Shown here piece by piece: positions 1 to 9,074 of a DNA stretch of 64,000 nucleotides (its first letter is position 1; every line of letters starts with the position of its first letter). The notes under the pieces were generated by a model. It did not search any database and had not been told where the DNA came from. It saw only the letters and a list, made by a program, of their open reading frames with translations. This DNA is from Nocardia brasiliensis (GTDB taxonomy: Bacteria > Actinomycetota > Actinomycetes > Mycobacteriales > Mycobacteriaceae): assembly GCF_011801125.1 (NCBI RefSeq), contig NZ_CP046171.1:5208001-5272000 (forward strand), in the 5' to 3' direction. Made by a program: the position numbers and the translations under genes.

Positions 1-329
1 TTGGCCGGGCCCGGAACGAGTTCGCGCGCGGCGACTTTCGCCCATTGGCTGTCGGCGGCCACCGCGAGCCGCACCATGTGCGTGATCGCGGCGACGCCCG
101 CGCCACGCGGCGAATGCTCGAACCCGATGGCGGCGCCGTCGGTGATCGACTCGGGCCCCTGGTCGGTATGCGGCAACGGCACGCCCTGGAACGGCTGCCA
201 GCGCACGCCGGTGGGTGCGGCGGCCAGATCGGGGCCCGCCTGCTCGTCACCGCCGCCGCAGCCCACCGTGGCGAGCAGCAGCGCGGCGCCGAAGGCCCCC
301 GCCGTCGTGGTCCCCCTGCGCTCGTTCAC
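1..329 (-). CDS. putative lipoprotein of T4SS-like cluster (3' end outside window)
   Basis: The reading frame opens with GTG at 329 and stays open to the window edge (109 codons seen). It begins VNERRGTTTAGAFGAALLLA and reaches a possible lipobox ending TVGC near residue 24, followed by a Gly/Asp-rich linker, so an exported lipid-anchored protein is likely. The start overlaps the stop of the preceding small membrane protein gene (GTGA), which indicates translational coupling and membership of the same operon. The visible mature part (ending near WAKVAARELVPG) has no motif I can assign. Lipoproteins of this kind accompany actinobacterial conjugation-type gene clusters, so a role at the cell envelope is inferred from context only. 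Confidence 0.6.
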   Translation of the reverse strand, partial: MNERRGTTTAGAFGAALLLATVGCGGGDEQAGPDLAAAPTGVRWQPFQGVPLPHTDQGPESITDGAAIGFEHSPRGAGVAAITHMVRLAVAADSQWAKVAARELVPGPA

Positions 330-610
330 GTCGGCAGGAACGCCAAGGCGATCCCCGACGCTGTGCTCGCCACCGTCGCCCCGAGCAGGCTCATCAGCAC
401 CCCGTGCGAGGAGTCGTTCATCGCGAGATCGCTGCGAAACGCGATCCACAGCCTGCCCGCCGAGACGATCATCCACGCCAGGCACACCAGCAGGACGAAC
501 CAGAGCAGCCAGTTCAGCAACTGCATCAGCGGTTGCAGAACGTCGGCGGGCATCTGCTTGTAGGCCAGCAGCTCCACTGCCGACACGCGCACGGTAGACA
601 TCGCCGACAT
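326..610 (-). CDS. small two-TM membrane protein (T4SS-like cluster)
   Basis: A 94-residue protein starting MSAMSTVRVSAVELLAYKQM. Two hydrophobic stretches are visible: about residues 30-55 (LLNWLLWFVLLVCLAWMIV) and 70-92 (VLMSLLGATVASTASGIALA). The second is Ala/Gly/Ser-rich like the pilin helix of VirB2/TrbC-type subunits. The ATG at 610 overlaps the TGA of the upstream 98-aa gene, and an alternative ATG lies at 601. Size, two helices and coupling to a sister gene of the same architecture suggest a pilin-like or channel subunit of a conjugation-type secretion apparatus. The family assignment is inference. Confidence 0.6.
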   Translation of the reverse strand: MSAMSTVRVSAVELLAYKQMPADVLQPLMQLLNWLLWFVLLVCLAWMIVSAGRLWIAFRSDLAMNDSSHGVLMSLLGATVASTASGIALAFLPT

Positions 611-906
611 CAGGTTCCGATGACGGCGTTCATGATGGTGCCCGCGCTGGTCGCGACGACGCCACCGATCATGGCTCCCGCCACCATCTTCGGCGACTCC
701 AGCCCGCCACCGGTCCACTTCTCCCACGCGAATTTGCCGCCCGCGTAGGTGATTCCGCAGATTCCGGAGAGCAATACGAACCAGGTCAGGTAGCGCACCA
801 GCTGCAAGATCTTCTCCGAGCCGGGAGGCGCCTCCGGGGTCGGGTTACCGACCTGCGCGAGGACGGTGCCGTACGTCTCCTGCACGGCGAGGAGAATCGT
901 GCTCAT
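610..906 (-). CDS. small two-TM pilin-like membrane protein (T4SS-like cluster)
   Basis: A 98-residue protein starting MSTILLAVQETYGTVLAQVG. An N-terminal hydrophilic part is followed by two hydrophobic helices, about residues 37-58 (YLTWFVLLSGICGITYAGG) and 72-96 (MVAGAMIGGVVATSAGTIM). An AAAGG-type ribosome binding site precedes the ATG. It has the same two-helix layout as the coupled downstream gene, so the pair may be paralogous or form a heteromeric membrane assembly. Layout and context recall VirB2/TrbC pilins of actinobacterial integrative elements, but no diagnostic motif is present. Confidence 0.6.
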   Translation of the reverse strand: MSTILLAVQETYGTVLAQVGNPTPEAPPGSEKILQLVRYLTWFVLLSGICGITYAGGKFAWEKWTGGGLESPKMVAGAMIGGVVATSAGTIMNAVIGT

Positions 907-957
907 CGGATACCTTTCTCGAAAGTAGTTGGGTCGTCGCCGATTCCATGCGTGAGG

Positions 958-1626
958 TCACTGATCGGGCGGTTTTCTGCCGCCCCGGTGCGCCGGATCG
1001 TCGAATTCGGCCTCCTCCAGTGCCGTGCGTGCCGCCGCGACGATGTCGGCGCCGAGCTCTCTGACATCGAGCGGAACCTCCTCCAGCGGGTCGATCCTGC
1101 GCTTCTTAGGTGGCAGTGGGTCACCCGGCGTCCAGACCGGCAACGCCTCCGGTTCTACCAGCGTCCACTCCTCATACCACGGGACCTGCCACAACTGGCC
1201 GGCCAGCGAACCGACCACGTCGCGGTAACGGCGGATCTCGGCGGGCAGCCTGCCCGGCCGGGCCGCGACGGTGATCAGCCCGAGCACCTCGCAGGAACCC
1301 GCGAAACCCGAATGATGTTGGCGCAGCAGGTCGTGCGCGCGGGTGAGCCCGGAGATGGTCTCCCTGGCCACCAGCACGACGAACGGGGACTCGCGATCGA
1401 AGACGCCCGGCCAGCGCCGGGCCGAATCCGCCGCTGGCGCAAGCACATGCGCGAGGCTGCTGGCCCCGGCGCCGCCGTGCACGCCGAGCAGCCAGACCAG
1501 TGGCGCACGGCCGACGCCCGGCACCGGGCGGTCCCAGATCGGGGCGCGGCGGGACTCCGGCGGGGCGACGACACCGACGGGCGCGGATTCGCTGTGCTGA
1601 CGTCGAAAACTCATGGCGGCGGTCAT
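958..1626 (-). CDS. DUF6668-like P-loop protein
   Basis: 222 residues. A degenerate ParA/MinD-type nucleotide-binding loop (LLGVHGGAGASSLAH) lies near residue 46, followed by VVLVARETISGL and LGLITVAARPGRLP, which fit a Rossmann-like NTPase core. The C-terminal third is charged and Pro-rich (PLPPKKRRIDPLEEVP). The ATG at 1626 overlaps the stop of the upstream MinD-like gene (ATGA), so the pair is translationally coupled. I recognise the general appearance of DUF6668 proteins, which accompany conjugation-like gene clusters in actinomycetes. The biochemical role is unknown; a partner ATPase for assembly or positioning is an inference. Confidence 0.65.
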   Translation of the reverse strand: MTAAMSFRRQHSESAPVGVVAPPESRRAPIWDRPVPGVGRAPLVWLLGVHGGAGASSLAHVLAPAADSARRWPGVFDRESPFVVLVARETISGLTRAHDLLRQHHSGFAGSCEVLGLITVAARPGRLPAEIRRYRDVVGSLAGQLWQVPWYEEWTLVEPEALPVWTPGDPLPPKKRRIDPLEEVPLDVRELGADIVAAARTALEEAEFDDPAHRGGRKPPDQ

Positions 1627-2501
1627 GATGCCACCCCGGCGAGCAAGCGCCCATAAGCCCGGCGCGTCTCGATGGCCAGCGAGGCGTGGCGGACCAGTTC
1701 GCCTCTGGCGAGGTGCGGGTCGTAGGGAATCTCGCGGATGTCGCGGACCCAGCCGGACAGGTGCTCACGCAAATGCTCGGCAACGCGCGACTCGGTGCCC
1801 GGATGCTGATGCGAGATGACGATGGTGGTGTCGCCGACGATGCCGCCGCCCTGCCCCTCCGCGGAGTCACCGAACTGGTCATCCAACCATTCCAAGGTGA
1901 CCCGAAGCCGGTTCGCGGCGTCCGCGCGCGCCGGAATGGCAAGCACCAGAGCGACATCGGCGTCATCGAGCAGCGGACGCAGCTGTCGCCCGGCAATCGG
2001 GCTGCCACCGTCGTACACCGCGGTGTGCCCCGAGTCGTAGACCGCGCGCGCCACCGTGAGGTAGGTCGCACGCCTGCGCAGCGGCGCGGAGTCGCGCCAC
2101 AGCAGGCCGATGCCCGAGGTCGCCCGCGACAGGCATTCCTTCAGCGGCGCGGGTTCGTCGTCGCCGCGACCGTATAGCCAGGACTGCAGGCTGATCGGGT
2201 GCAGGTGCTCGTCCGCACCGCGCAGCGCCAGATCGCTGCCCGCCTGCGTCGCGTCCACCGCGACCGTGGGGGTGCCCGCCATGCCGAGTTCACCGGCGAT
2301 GCCGAGCGCCGTCGTCGTGGTGCCCGCGCCGCCGCAGCCGCCGACCACCAGGATCGGGCGTTGCAACGGGTGTTCCGCGCCGGAATCCCCGCCTTTGCCG
2401 CGGCGCAATCGCACCACCGGAGCCTTGGAGCGCCCAGGCTTGCTCGGCGAGTCACCCGCTTCGGGCGCCTCGTCGAGCCAGCGGCTCCAGTCCTCTCCCA
2501 T
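1623..2501 (-). CDS. MinD/ParA-like P-loop ATPase
   Basis: 292 residues. After about 45 basic, disordered residues a deviant Walker A of the ParA/MinD type appears (VVGGCGGAGTTTTALG, about residues 52-67), followed by VAVDATQAGSDLALRG (switch-like segment) and VALVLAIPARADAANR. The C-terminus carries HYxPHL-like REIPYDPHLARGE, typical of ParA-type ATPases of actinobacterial conjugation clusters. ParA/MinD proteins dimerise on ATP and position cargo at membranes or on DNA. Sixteen bases separate it from the upstream bitopic membrane protein gene, and it overlaps the DUF6668 gene downstream. Family level is confident; the cargo is unknown. Confidence 0.75.
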   Translation of the reverse strand: MGEDWSRWLDEAPEAGDSPSKPGRSKAPVVRLRRGKGGDSGAEHPLQRPILVVGGCGGAGTTTTALGIAGELGMAGTPTVAVDATQAGSDLALRGADEHLHPISLQSWLYGRGDDEPAPLKECLSRATSGIGLLWRDSAPLRRRATYLTVARAVYDSGHTAVYDGGSPIAGRQLRPLLDDADVALVLAIPARADAANRLRVTLEWLDDQFGDSAEGQGGGIVGDTTIVISHQHPGTESRVAEHLREHLSGWVRDIREIPYDPHLARGELVRHASLAIETRRAYGRLLAGVAS

Positions 2502-2517
2502 CGCTTCCTGCTCTCCT

Positions 2518-3474
2518 CTACCCGGCCGCGATGCCCGTGATCAGGGTGCGGCCGTCGATCACCGCGGTGGTGACCGTCTGTTTGTTGTACGTGGCGGGCA
2601 CGCCGCCGGGACGGTACTCGGTGACCTCCACCGAGTACCGGTGGTCCGCGATGGTCACGATCCGCACGCAGTGGGTGGTTCCGGCGGGGATCGTATCGAT
2701 GCCGCGCTGAATGGTCGCGGCGGGCGACACGGTCGCGTCGTCGGCGACCGCCTGCCTGGCCCGTTCACCGGACCGCTCGACGTAGTACGCGTACTGGAAG
2801 GCCATGATTGCGTCGGGACCTGTTGCGGTGCTGCCCTTTTCCGCGCCGCGCACGATGGTCGCCGCGTGCTCGGTGGGGCACGCGCCGTTCGGGCGGTGGG
2901 TGGACACCCCGGCCTGGGAACGGCTGAGCAGGCTGTCGGTGCTCACGCCCGCCTGCACGCTGCCCGCGGTGAACTGCACCGAGGCGGCCGGCGTCGGTGT
3001 GCGCTGCGCGGCCCGATGGCTACCGGAGTTCAGCAGGAACAGCACGCCCGCGGCCGCGGCGCCGAGCAGCAGCACCGCGATGACCAGCACCACGAACACC
3101 CTGGTCCGCCCTGACCCGCCCGCGCGGGCGGCGACGCGCAGCGCGCCCGCCGGACGGCGCCGCGGCGCGGCGCGATCGTCGTAGTCCTCGTCGGGCCACG
3201 GAAACCGCACCAGGTCCGCCTCGCGCGGCGGGTAGTCGTCGTCCGGGCCGGGCGCGCGGCCCACCCAATCCGACCAGCCGCCGGTGAATTCGCTGCGCTG
3301 GGCCGCGAGTTCGGCGGGCGCCTCCGGTACCGGCTCGTCGCGAATGTAGTGCGGGTAGCGGGCCGGGCCGTCGTCGTCGAGCTGGACCGCGTCCGTCTCG
3401 TCCCGCGGCACCGGGGCGGTTTCCGGCTCGAGCGCGCCGTACCACCGCGACAGATCTTTGTACGAGTTCAACAT
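2518..3474 (-). CDS. bitopic membrane protein (T4SS-like cluster)
   Basis: 318 residues from ATG 3474 (MLNSYKDLSRWYGALEPETA). A TTG ten codons upstream is an alternative, but a GGGA element lies 8 nt before the ATG. About 120 acidic/Arg-rich cytoplasmic residues are followed by one transmembrane helix (VFVVLVIAVLLLGAAAAGVL), then an extracytoplasmic domain of about 170 residues that includes two cysteines and ends with VTTAVIDGRTLITGI. The external domain has an NTF2/TrbL-associated look (VTEYRPGGVPATY), but I cannot assign a family. It lies immediately upstream of the MinD-like gene and is probably the first gene of the secretion-like operon after the cutinase. Confidence 0.6.
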   Translation of the reverse strand: MLNSYKDLSRWYGALEPETAPVPRDETDAVQLDDDGPARYPHYIRDEPVPEAPAELAAQRSEFTGGWSDWVGRAPGPDDDYPPREADLVRFPWPDEDYDDRAAPRRRPAGALRVAARAGGSGRTRVFVVLVIAVLLLGAAAAGVLFLLNSGSHRAAQRTPTPAASVQFTAGSVQAGVSTDSLLSRSQAGVSTHRPNGACPTEHAATIVRGAEKGSTATGPDAIMAFQYAYYVERSGERARQAVADDATVSPAATIQRGIDTIPAGTTHCVRIVTIADHRYSVEVTEYRPGGVPATYNKQTVTTAVIDGRTLITGIAAG

Positions 3475-3531
3475 TCCCCCATTCCCGCTGAGCGAGACGC
3501 ACAAGGCAGCATCGTCGGACCCTCTCGGCGA

Positions 3532-5160
3532 TCAGTTCGTGGAGAACGGGTAGGTGTTGGCGGTGCCGGGTCGATCGGTGGGCGGAATCGACGTCGCGCC
3601 GCCGGATGAGGCGCCATCGGCTCCTGTCCCGAACGGAAATTGTCCCGTACCGGACGAATTCGGCGTAGTCGACGCGCCGGGTCGGCCGTCGAAGAATCCC
3701 GGGTGTGGCGTATCCGCGCCGCCACGTGGACTGCCGTTCGCGCCGAACGCACCGGCGATATCGCGGGCGAGCGCGGCAAACCACTCGGCCACGAAGGTCG
3801 TGGGTGTTTCGCCGTTCGCGGCGACCGTCGCGGTGTTGTACGCGTGATGACGCTGCACGGTGTCCCAATATCGCACCCAGGTGGTGGTATCGAGTAATTC
3901 GCTGTTGTCGGTGATGTTCTGCACCACCGCGTCGAAGGCCTGCCGCACCAGCCGCACCCCCGTGGTCGGCGGGACGAGCTGAGTCAGCGCGCCCGCCAGT
4001 TTCGCGCCGAGCGAGGCGAGCGCGGCGGGCGGATTCGACAATCCCGCGGTCGCCAGCTCGCCGATGGCGGCCGGGTTCAGCACCGACTTCACCACCGCGA
4101 CTACGGCGTTGAGCCCGATCGTGCCGACCTTCAGCAGCGCCCGCAGCGCCGCGGGCAGCTCGAGCGGGGTCCGCGGGTCCGCGGCGTCGGCGAGCCGCTC
4201 GGAGATCGACTTCTTGGGCGAGAGCGACAGCGTGGCCAGCGAATTGCCCTGCACGTCCTCGTTGACCACCTTGGTCGCGGTCTTGATCGAGGTGTAGGCC
4301 AGGGCCTGGGCGATGGAGACCAGCGAGGCGATCGGGTCGCCACCGCTGAGCTTGGACTGTCCGACGATATTGGTGACGGCCTGCAGGATCGGTGCGCCCT
4401 GCGGTGCGTCACACGCGAGATCGCCCGCCGCGCAGAAGCTCGCCACCCGGCCGGTCAGGGCGCCGAAATTGGCCGCCCGGTCCCGATCCGGGCCGATGCC
4501 GCCGCCGGTGGCCGGGGTCAGCGGCAGCGCGGTGAGCGTCGACAACCGCTCCCCCGCGGTGCCCGGCGCGGGATCGGGCGTCGCCTTGCCCGGCGAACCG
4601 GGGAACAGCGGTGCGCCGGCGTTGCGGGTCGGATCGCCGAACAGGGCGACCGCGGCGACCTTGTCGGCGGGCAGCACCCCGTTGCCCTGACCGACCTCCT
4701 GCGCGAACACCGACGCGACATGCGCGCCCTGCGAGTATCCGACGACCGCGAATCTGGTGTCGGCACACCGATCGGCGACGTCCTTGGCCATCGATCGCAA
4801 CCGGACCAGTCCGCCCATGACGGATTCGGAGTACGGCACCGCCGCGCCCGCGGTAGCGCCGCCGAAACTGGATTCGTAGGGCACATACGCGCGATCGACC
4901 AGGCCCGCCTCCGCCGCCTTCGCCAGCATCGGCCGGAAGACGGTGGACAGCATTCCGGTATCGGTGGACGGCGCGGCATCCGGCGACGATTCGCCGGTGC
5001 CCTGAATTCCCAAGGCGTACAGTGCCGGACAAGCGCTGAGCGCGATGTTCGTGGACGGTCCCGCGGGTTCCGGCGGTTCGGCTACGGCGATTCCCGCGGT
5101 AGCCACAGTCACGGCGAGTGCTGTCAGCACCCCCGTCGCACCTGCCGAATAGTTGGTCAT
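3532..5160 (-). CDS. secreted cutinase-family serine esterase
   Basis: 542 residues from ATG 5160; a TTG four codons earlier is possible. The N-terminus MTNYSAGATGVLTALAVTVA with AVAEPP is a Sec signal peptide, likely cleaved near residue 27. The cutinase core follows: CPALYALGIQGTGESSP, then the nucleophile elbow VVGYSQGAHVAS (Ser about 143) and a disulfide/Asp segment (FCAAGDLACDAP). The protein is much longer than the roughly 220-aa cutinase fold: about 280 extra residues rich in Ala/Ser/Pro follow, ending in a low-complexity Gly/Pro/Thr tail. Cutinases of mycolata hydrolyse esters, lipids or cutin outside the cell. It is the first gene before the T4SS-like operon (57-bp gap) and could be its passenger. 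Confidence 0.85.
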   Translation of the reverse strand: MTNYSAGATGVLTALAVTVATAGIAVAEPPEPAGPSTNIALSACPALYALGIQGTGESSPDAAPSTDTGMLSTVFRPMLAKAAEAGLVDRAYVPYESSFGGATAGAAVPYSESVMGGLVRLRSMAKDVADRCADTRFAVVGYSQGAHVASVFAQEVGQGNGVLPADKVAAVALFGDPTRNAGAPLFPGSPGKATPDPAPGTAGERLSTLTALPLTPATGGGIGPDRDRAANFGALTGRVASFCAAGDLACDAPQGAPILQAVTNIVGQSKLSGGDPIASLVSIAQALAYTSIKTATKVVNEDVQGNSLATLSLSPKKSISERLADAADPRTPLELPAALRALLKVGTIGLNAVVAVVKSVLNPAAIGELATAGLSNPPAALASLGAKLAGALTQLVPPTTGVRLVRQAFDAVVQNITDNSELLDTTTWVRYWDTVQRHHAYNTATVAANGETPTTFVAEWFAALARDIAGAFGANGSPRGGADTPHPGFFDGRPGASTTPNSSGTGQFPFGTGADGASSGGATSIPPTDRPGTANTYPFSTN

Positions 5161-5523
5161 AGCGATCCGCAATCAATCCGTGTTGCCGCAGCTATCGTCA
5201 ACGCCATGAAACGCAATAGACCGTAACAGATTCCGACTATTGCTGGGGCACGGCCGAAAAGTTTGCATGAACTGCCGAAAGCGCTCTGACACATTCCGGC
5301 GTGCCATGGATAACCCTCCGGCAACTTTCCGATGGCCCGAAAACGAGAGCAACTGGACGGCGACCCACCCGCGACCCGAAATCCCCTCCGCGACGCCAAC
5401 TTCCGGCCGCGCGAGGACGCCGGCATTCGGACAGATACCACCCGGTCCGCGAATTGATTGCTCAAATGTTGCCAGCGTCAAGACAAATGACACGTCAAGG
5501 GGAGCTGACCGGTAACTCCGATA
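5161..5523. other. intergenic, upstream of cutinase / downstream of rel
   Basis: About 360 bases with lower GC than the flanking genes. No frame has convincing codon structure. It presumably holds the promoter of the cutinase gene and the 3' end of the rel transcript. I saw no strong terminator hairpin or repeat. Confidence 0.5.
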
Positions 5524-7917
5524 TCAGGCGGCGGAGGTAACGCGGTAGACGTCGTAGACGCCCTCCACATTGCGGACCACATTCAGCAGATGGCCGAGAT
5601 GCTTCGGGTCGCCCATCTCGAAGGTGAACTTGCTGATCGCCACCCGGTCGCCGTGCGTGGCCACCGACGCGGACAGGATGTTCACCTTCTCGTCCGCGAG
5701 CACCTTCGTCACGTCGGAGAGCAAGCGGGTCCGATCGAGCGCCTCGATCTGGATGGCCACCAGGAACACCGACGACGGCGACGGCGCCCAGGCCACCTCG
5801 ATGATGCGCTCGGCCTGATCCTGCAGCGAGCCGGCGTTGGTGCAGTCGGTGCGATGCACGCTGACCGCGCCACCCCTGGTCACGAAGCCCATGATCTCGT
5901 CGCCCGGCACCGGCGTGCAGCACTTGGCCAGCTTGGCCACCGTGCCGGGGGCGCCGGGGATCAGCACGCCCGCGTCGCCGGTGGTCCGCTGCCGCGCCGG
6001 GGTGGTCGACGGGGTGGACCGCTCGGCCAGCTCGTTCTCCACATCGCCGATGCCGCCCAGCTGGGCCATCAGACGCTGCACCACGTGATGCGCGGAGACC
6101 TGGTGCTCGCCGACCGCGGTGTAGAGCGTGGAGATATCGGTGTAGTGCAGTTCGTGCGCGACCGCGGTCATCGCGTCCACGCTCATCAACCGCTGCAGCG
6201 GCAGCCCGACCCGGCGGACCTCCTTGGAGATCTGCTCCTTGCCGTTCTCCAGCGCCTCCTCGCGGCGCTCCTTGGCGAACCACTGCCGGATCTTGGCCTT
6301 GGCGCGCGGGGAGACCACGAAGTTCTGCCAGTCCCGGCTCGGCCCGGCGTTCTGCGCCTTCGAGGTGAACACCTCGACGACCTCGCCGTTCTCCAGCTGC
6401 CGCTCCAGCGCGACCAGGCGACCGTTCACCCGGGCGCCGATGCACTTGTGCCCGACCTCGGTGTGCACCGCGTACGCGAAGTCGACCGGGGTCGACTTCT
6501 GCGGCAGCGTGATCACGTCGCCCTTCGGGGTGAACACGAAGATCTCCGGCGACTTCAGGTCGAAACGCAGCGACTCCAGGAACTCGGCCGGGTCGGCCGC
6601 CTCGCGCTGCCAGTCGAGCAGCTGACGCATCCACGCCATGTCGTCGACTTCGGTGGAGTCGTTGGAGTGCTTGCCGCGGGTCTCCTTGTAGCGCCAGTGC
6701 GCCGCGATGCCGAACTCCGCGGTGCGGTGCATGTCCTGGGTGCGGATCTGCACCTCGAGCGGTTTGCCGTCCGGACCGACCACGGTGGTGTGCAGCGACT
6801 GGTAGACGCCGTAGCGTGGCTGGGCGATGTAGTCCTTGAAGCGGCCCGCCATCGGCTGCCACAGCGAGTGCACCACGCCGACCGCGGCGTAGCAGTCGCG
6901 CACCTCGTCGCAGAGGATGCGGATGCCGACCAGGTCGTGGATGTCGTCGAAGTCCTTACCCTTGACGATCATCTTCTGATAGATCGACCAGTAGTGCTTC
7001 GGGCGGCCCTCGACGATCGCGTTGATCCGCGAGGCAGCCAGGGTGTTGACGATCTCGGCGCGCACCTTGGCCAGGTAGGTGTCCCGCGAGGGCGCGCGGT
7101 CGGCGACCAGGCGCACGATCTCGTCGTACTTCTTCGGGTGCAGGATGGCGAACGCGAGGTCCTCGAGCTCCCATTTGACCGTCGCCATGCCGAGGCGGTG
7201 GGCAAGGGGCGCGATGACTTCGAGCGTTTCCTTGGCCTTCTTGGCCTGCTTTTCCGGCGGCAGGAAGCGCATGGTGCGCATGTTGTGCAGCCGGTCGGCG
7301 ACCTTGATCACCAGCACGCGCGGATCGCGCGCCATCGCGATGATCATCTTGCGGATCGTCTCGGCCTCGGCGGCCGCGCCGAGGTTCACCTTGTCCAGCT
7401 TGGTGACGCCGTCCACCAGGTGCGCGACCTCGGGACCGAAGTCAAGGGTCAGCTGCTCGAGCGAGTAGCCGGTGTCCTCGACCGTGTCGTGCAGCAGCGC
7501 GGCAACCAGGGTGGTGGTGTCCATGCCGAGCTCGGCCAGGATGTTGGCGACCGCGAGCGGGTGGGTGATGTACGGGTCACCGGATTTGCGGAACTGATGC
7601 TTGTGCCGCTCGTCGGCCACGTCGAAGGCGCGCTGCAGCAGCGTCAGGTTGGCCTTCGGATACAGCTCGCGGTGCACGGTGGCCAGCGGTTCCAGCACCG
7701 GCTTCACCGCGGCGATGCCGCGCTGACCGGTCATCCGGCGGGCGAGCCTGGCGCGCACCCGGCGCGAAGCCGAGGTCGGCACCGCGGCCGTCGCGCCCGC
7801 CTGCCTGGCGGGCGGCGTGCCGCCGGGTTTCGGCGGCTCTGCCCCGGTGGCGGCACCATTCGACTGCGGGGCGCCCGCCGATTGCTCGACATTCGCCTCG
7901 CCCAAGTGCTGAGTCAT
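5524..7917 (-). CDS. rel: bifunctional (p)ppGpp synthetase/hydrolase Rel
   Basis: 797 residues, full length for actinobacterial Rel. In order: a disordered Ala/Pro-rich N-terminus (1-70); the HD hydrolase domain with [13 protein letters not shown] and LLHDTVEDT (about 115-150); the RelA synthetase domain ([20 protein letters not shown] variant, then [18 protein letters not shown] and EVQIRT, about 290-410); TGS ([20 protein letters not shown]); a zinc-finger-like [12 protein letters not shown] segment; and a C-terminal ACT domain. It makes and degrades the stringent-response alarmone from ATP and GTP/GDP at the ribosome. Both catalytic domains appear intact. It lies some 12 kb from apt, whereas in mycobacteria apt and rel are adjacent, so accessory genes have entered between them. 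Confidence 0.97.
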   Translation of the reverse strand: MTQHLGEANVEQSAGAPQSNGAATGAEPPKPGGTPPARQAGATAAVPTSASRRVRARLARRMTGQRGIAAVKPVLEPLATVHRELYPKANLTLLQRAFDVADERHKHQFRKSGDPYITHPLAVANILAELGMDTTTLVAALLHDTVEDTGYSLEQLTLDFGPEVAHLVDGVTKLDKVNLGAAAEAETIRKMIIAMARDPRVLVIKVADRLHNMRTMRFLPPEKQAKKAKETLEVIAPLAHRLGMATVKWELEDLAFAILHPKKYDEIVRLVADRAPSRDTYLAKVRAEIVNTLAASRINAIVEGRPKHYWSIYQKMIVKGKDFDDIHDLVGIRILCDEVRDCYAAVGVVHSLWQPMAGRFKDYIAQPRYGVYQSLHTTVVGPDGKPLEVQIRTQDMHRTAEFGIAAHWRYKETRGKHSNDSTEVDDMAWMRQLLDWQREAADPAEFLESLRFDLKSPEIFVFTPKGDVITLPQKSTPVDFAYAVHTEVGHKCIGARVNGRLVALERQLENGEVVEVFTSKAQNAGPSRDWQNFVVSPRAKAKIRQWFAKERREEALENGKEQISKEVRRVGLPLQRLMSVDAMTAVAHELHYTDISTLYTAVGEHQVSAHHVVQRLMAQLGGIGDVENELAERSTPSTTPARQRTTGDAGVLIPGAPGTVAKLAKCCTPVPGDEIMGFVTRGGAVSVHRTDCTNAGSLQDQAERIIEVAWAPSPSSVFLVAIQIEALDRTRLLSDVTKVLADEKVNILSASVATHGDRVAISKFTFEMGDPKHLGHLLNVVRNVEGVYDVYRVTSAA

Positions 7918-8282
7918 GCCACCACCTCTCAGTGCCCACTGGCGGCGCGCACGGACCTTCCGTGGTTACGCAGGCTGCCGCCTCCGGGCCTGTCGTTCAC
8001 ACCGCATGCCTCGATCGGACCACCCTAGCCGACCGCTGCAACCGCCCAGACCACCAACTTTAGTCCCGTCGGCGCGGTACTGTCCGATACGTTGCGGCGG
8101 GGGTGCGGTACCGGGTCACCGGCCGGGTGCGGCGAGCTTCGCGCAGAACTGACCGTGCGTACCGGAAAGCGTGACATATCAGGCGTTCGGCGGCGGCGTT
8201 CGTGACCGGAATGATCGACAACGGACGTGCCGTCGGTCGGATCTCGGTTGACACCCCGGCGACGGTGTGGCTGGCTGACGCC
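7918..8282. other. divergent intergenic region, rel / metallophosphoesterase
   Basis: Non-coding space between divergent starts, carrying the rel promoter. I found no obvious palindrome. A TTGACA sits at 8248-8253 but lacks a clear -10 partner on the plus strand. If the phosphoesterase starts at an earlier codon (ATG 8211 or GTG 8202), part of this belongs to that gene. Confidence 0.4.
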
Positions 8283-9059
8283 ATGCCAGCCGATCCCCGC
8301 CGGAGCGGTGTCCGGGTCGCGGCCGTCGCGGACACCCATCTGCGCCCCGCCGTCGCCGGACGATTCCGGCCCGCCTTCGAGCGCTTGGCCGAGCACGCGG
8401 ATGTCCTGCTGCTCGCGGGCGACCTGACCGACGGCGGCACCCTCGCCGAGACCGACCTGCTGTGCGCCGAGATCGCCGAGCTGCCGGTGCCGGTCGTCGC
8501 GGTGCTCGGCAATCACGATCACGACCGCAGGCTCGGCTATCGCATCGCCGCGCGGCTCACCGATCTCGGCGTGCATCTGCTCGACGGCACCGCGATCACC
8601 ATGGAGCTCAACGGCGTTCGGCTCGGCGTCGCGGGCGTGATGGGTGGCAGCGGCGGGTTCCCCGGCCACCCGGGCGATCCGGACACCGGCACCGTGGCGC
8701 ACCGCGAACGGATGCGCCGCGGCCCGCTGGACGCACTGCGCCTGCAGCAGGCCCTGGCGGGTCTGGACACCGAGATCCGCATCGCCCTCATGCATTTCGC
8801 GCCCACGCTGGAGACCGTCGTCGGCGAGCCGCCGAAGATCTATCCCGGGCTGGGCTGCGCCGACCTCGGCCGTGCCGTCGACACCGGACGCGCCACCCTG
8901 GCCGTGCACGGCCACGCGCACGCGGGCACCGAGATCGGCCGCACACCGGGCGGCACACCGGTGCGCAACGTGTCCTACCCGGTCCTCGGTCGCCCATACG
9001 CGGTGTACGAGGTGGGGCCGGATCGAACCTGCGGATCCGCACCGGTTCCTGGCTACTAG
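8283..9059 (+). CDS. calcineurin-like metallophosphoesterase
   Basis: About 258 residues from ATG 8283 (MPADPRRSGVRVAAVADTHL). Possible earlier in-frame starts are ATG 8211 and GTG 8202, but their extra residues look non-conserved. All five metallophosphoesterase motifs are visible: VADTHL (DxH), LLAGDLTDGG (GDxxDxG), VLGNHDHD (GNHD), LMHFAP and VHGHAHAG (GHxH). These bind a di-metal centre that hydrolyses phosphomono- or diesters. No signal peptide or membrane segment is present, so it is cytosolic. It is a single gene, convergent with the NrtR-like gene 15 bp away. The substrate cannot be told. Confidence 0.88.
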   Translation: MPADPRRSGVRVAAVADTHLRPAVAGRFRPAFERLAEHADVLLLAGDLTDGGTLAETDLLCAEIAELPVPVVAVLGNHDHDRRLGYRIAARLTDLGVHLLDGTAITMELNGVRLGVAGVMGGSGGFPGHPGDPDTGTVAHRERMRRGPLDALRLQQALAGLDTEIRIALMHFAPTLETVVGEPPKIYPGLGCADLGRAVDTGRATLAVHGHAHAGTEIGRTPGGTPVRNVSYPVLGRPYAVYEVGPDRTCGSAPVPGY

Positions 9060-9074
9060 GACCGGTACGAATCC

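Noticed and set aside
1-3474. ESX/type VII secretion locus
   Set aside because: No WXG100, EccC FtsK-type ATPase, or mycosin; the P-loop proteins are MinD-like.
5173-5493. 106-codon ORF between cutinase and rel
   Set aside because: No conserved pattern, poor codon structure, no SD; treated as promoter region.
5590-8028. Very long open frame antisense to rel (over 800 codons)
   Set aside because: Mirror frame of a high-GC gene: His/Arg/Asp-rich, no motif, and the sense strand encodes complete Rel.
8248-8276. TTGACA promoter for the metallophosphoesterase
   Set aside because: No TANNNT-like -10 at 16-19 bases; may lie inside the coding region if an earlier start is used.
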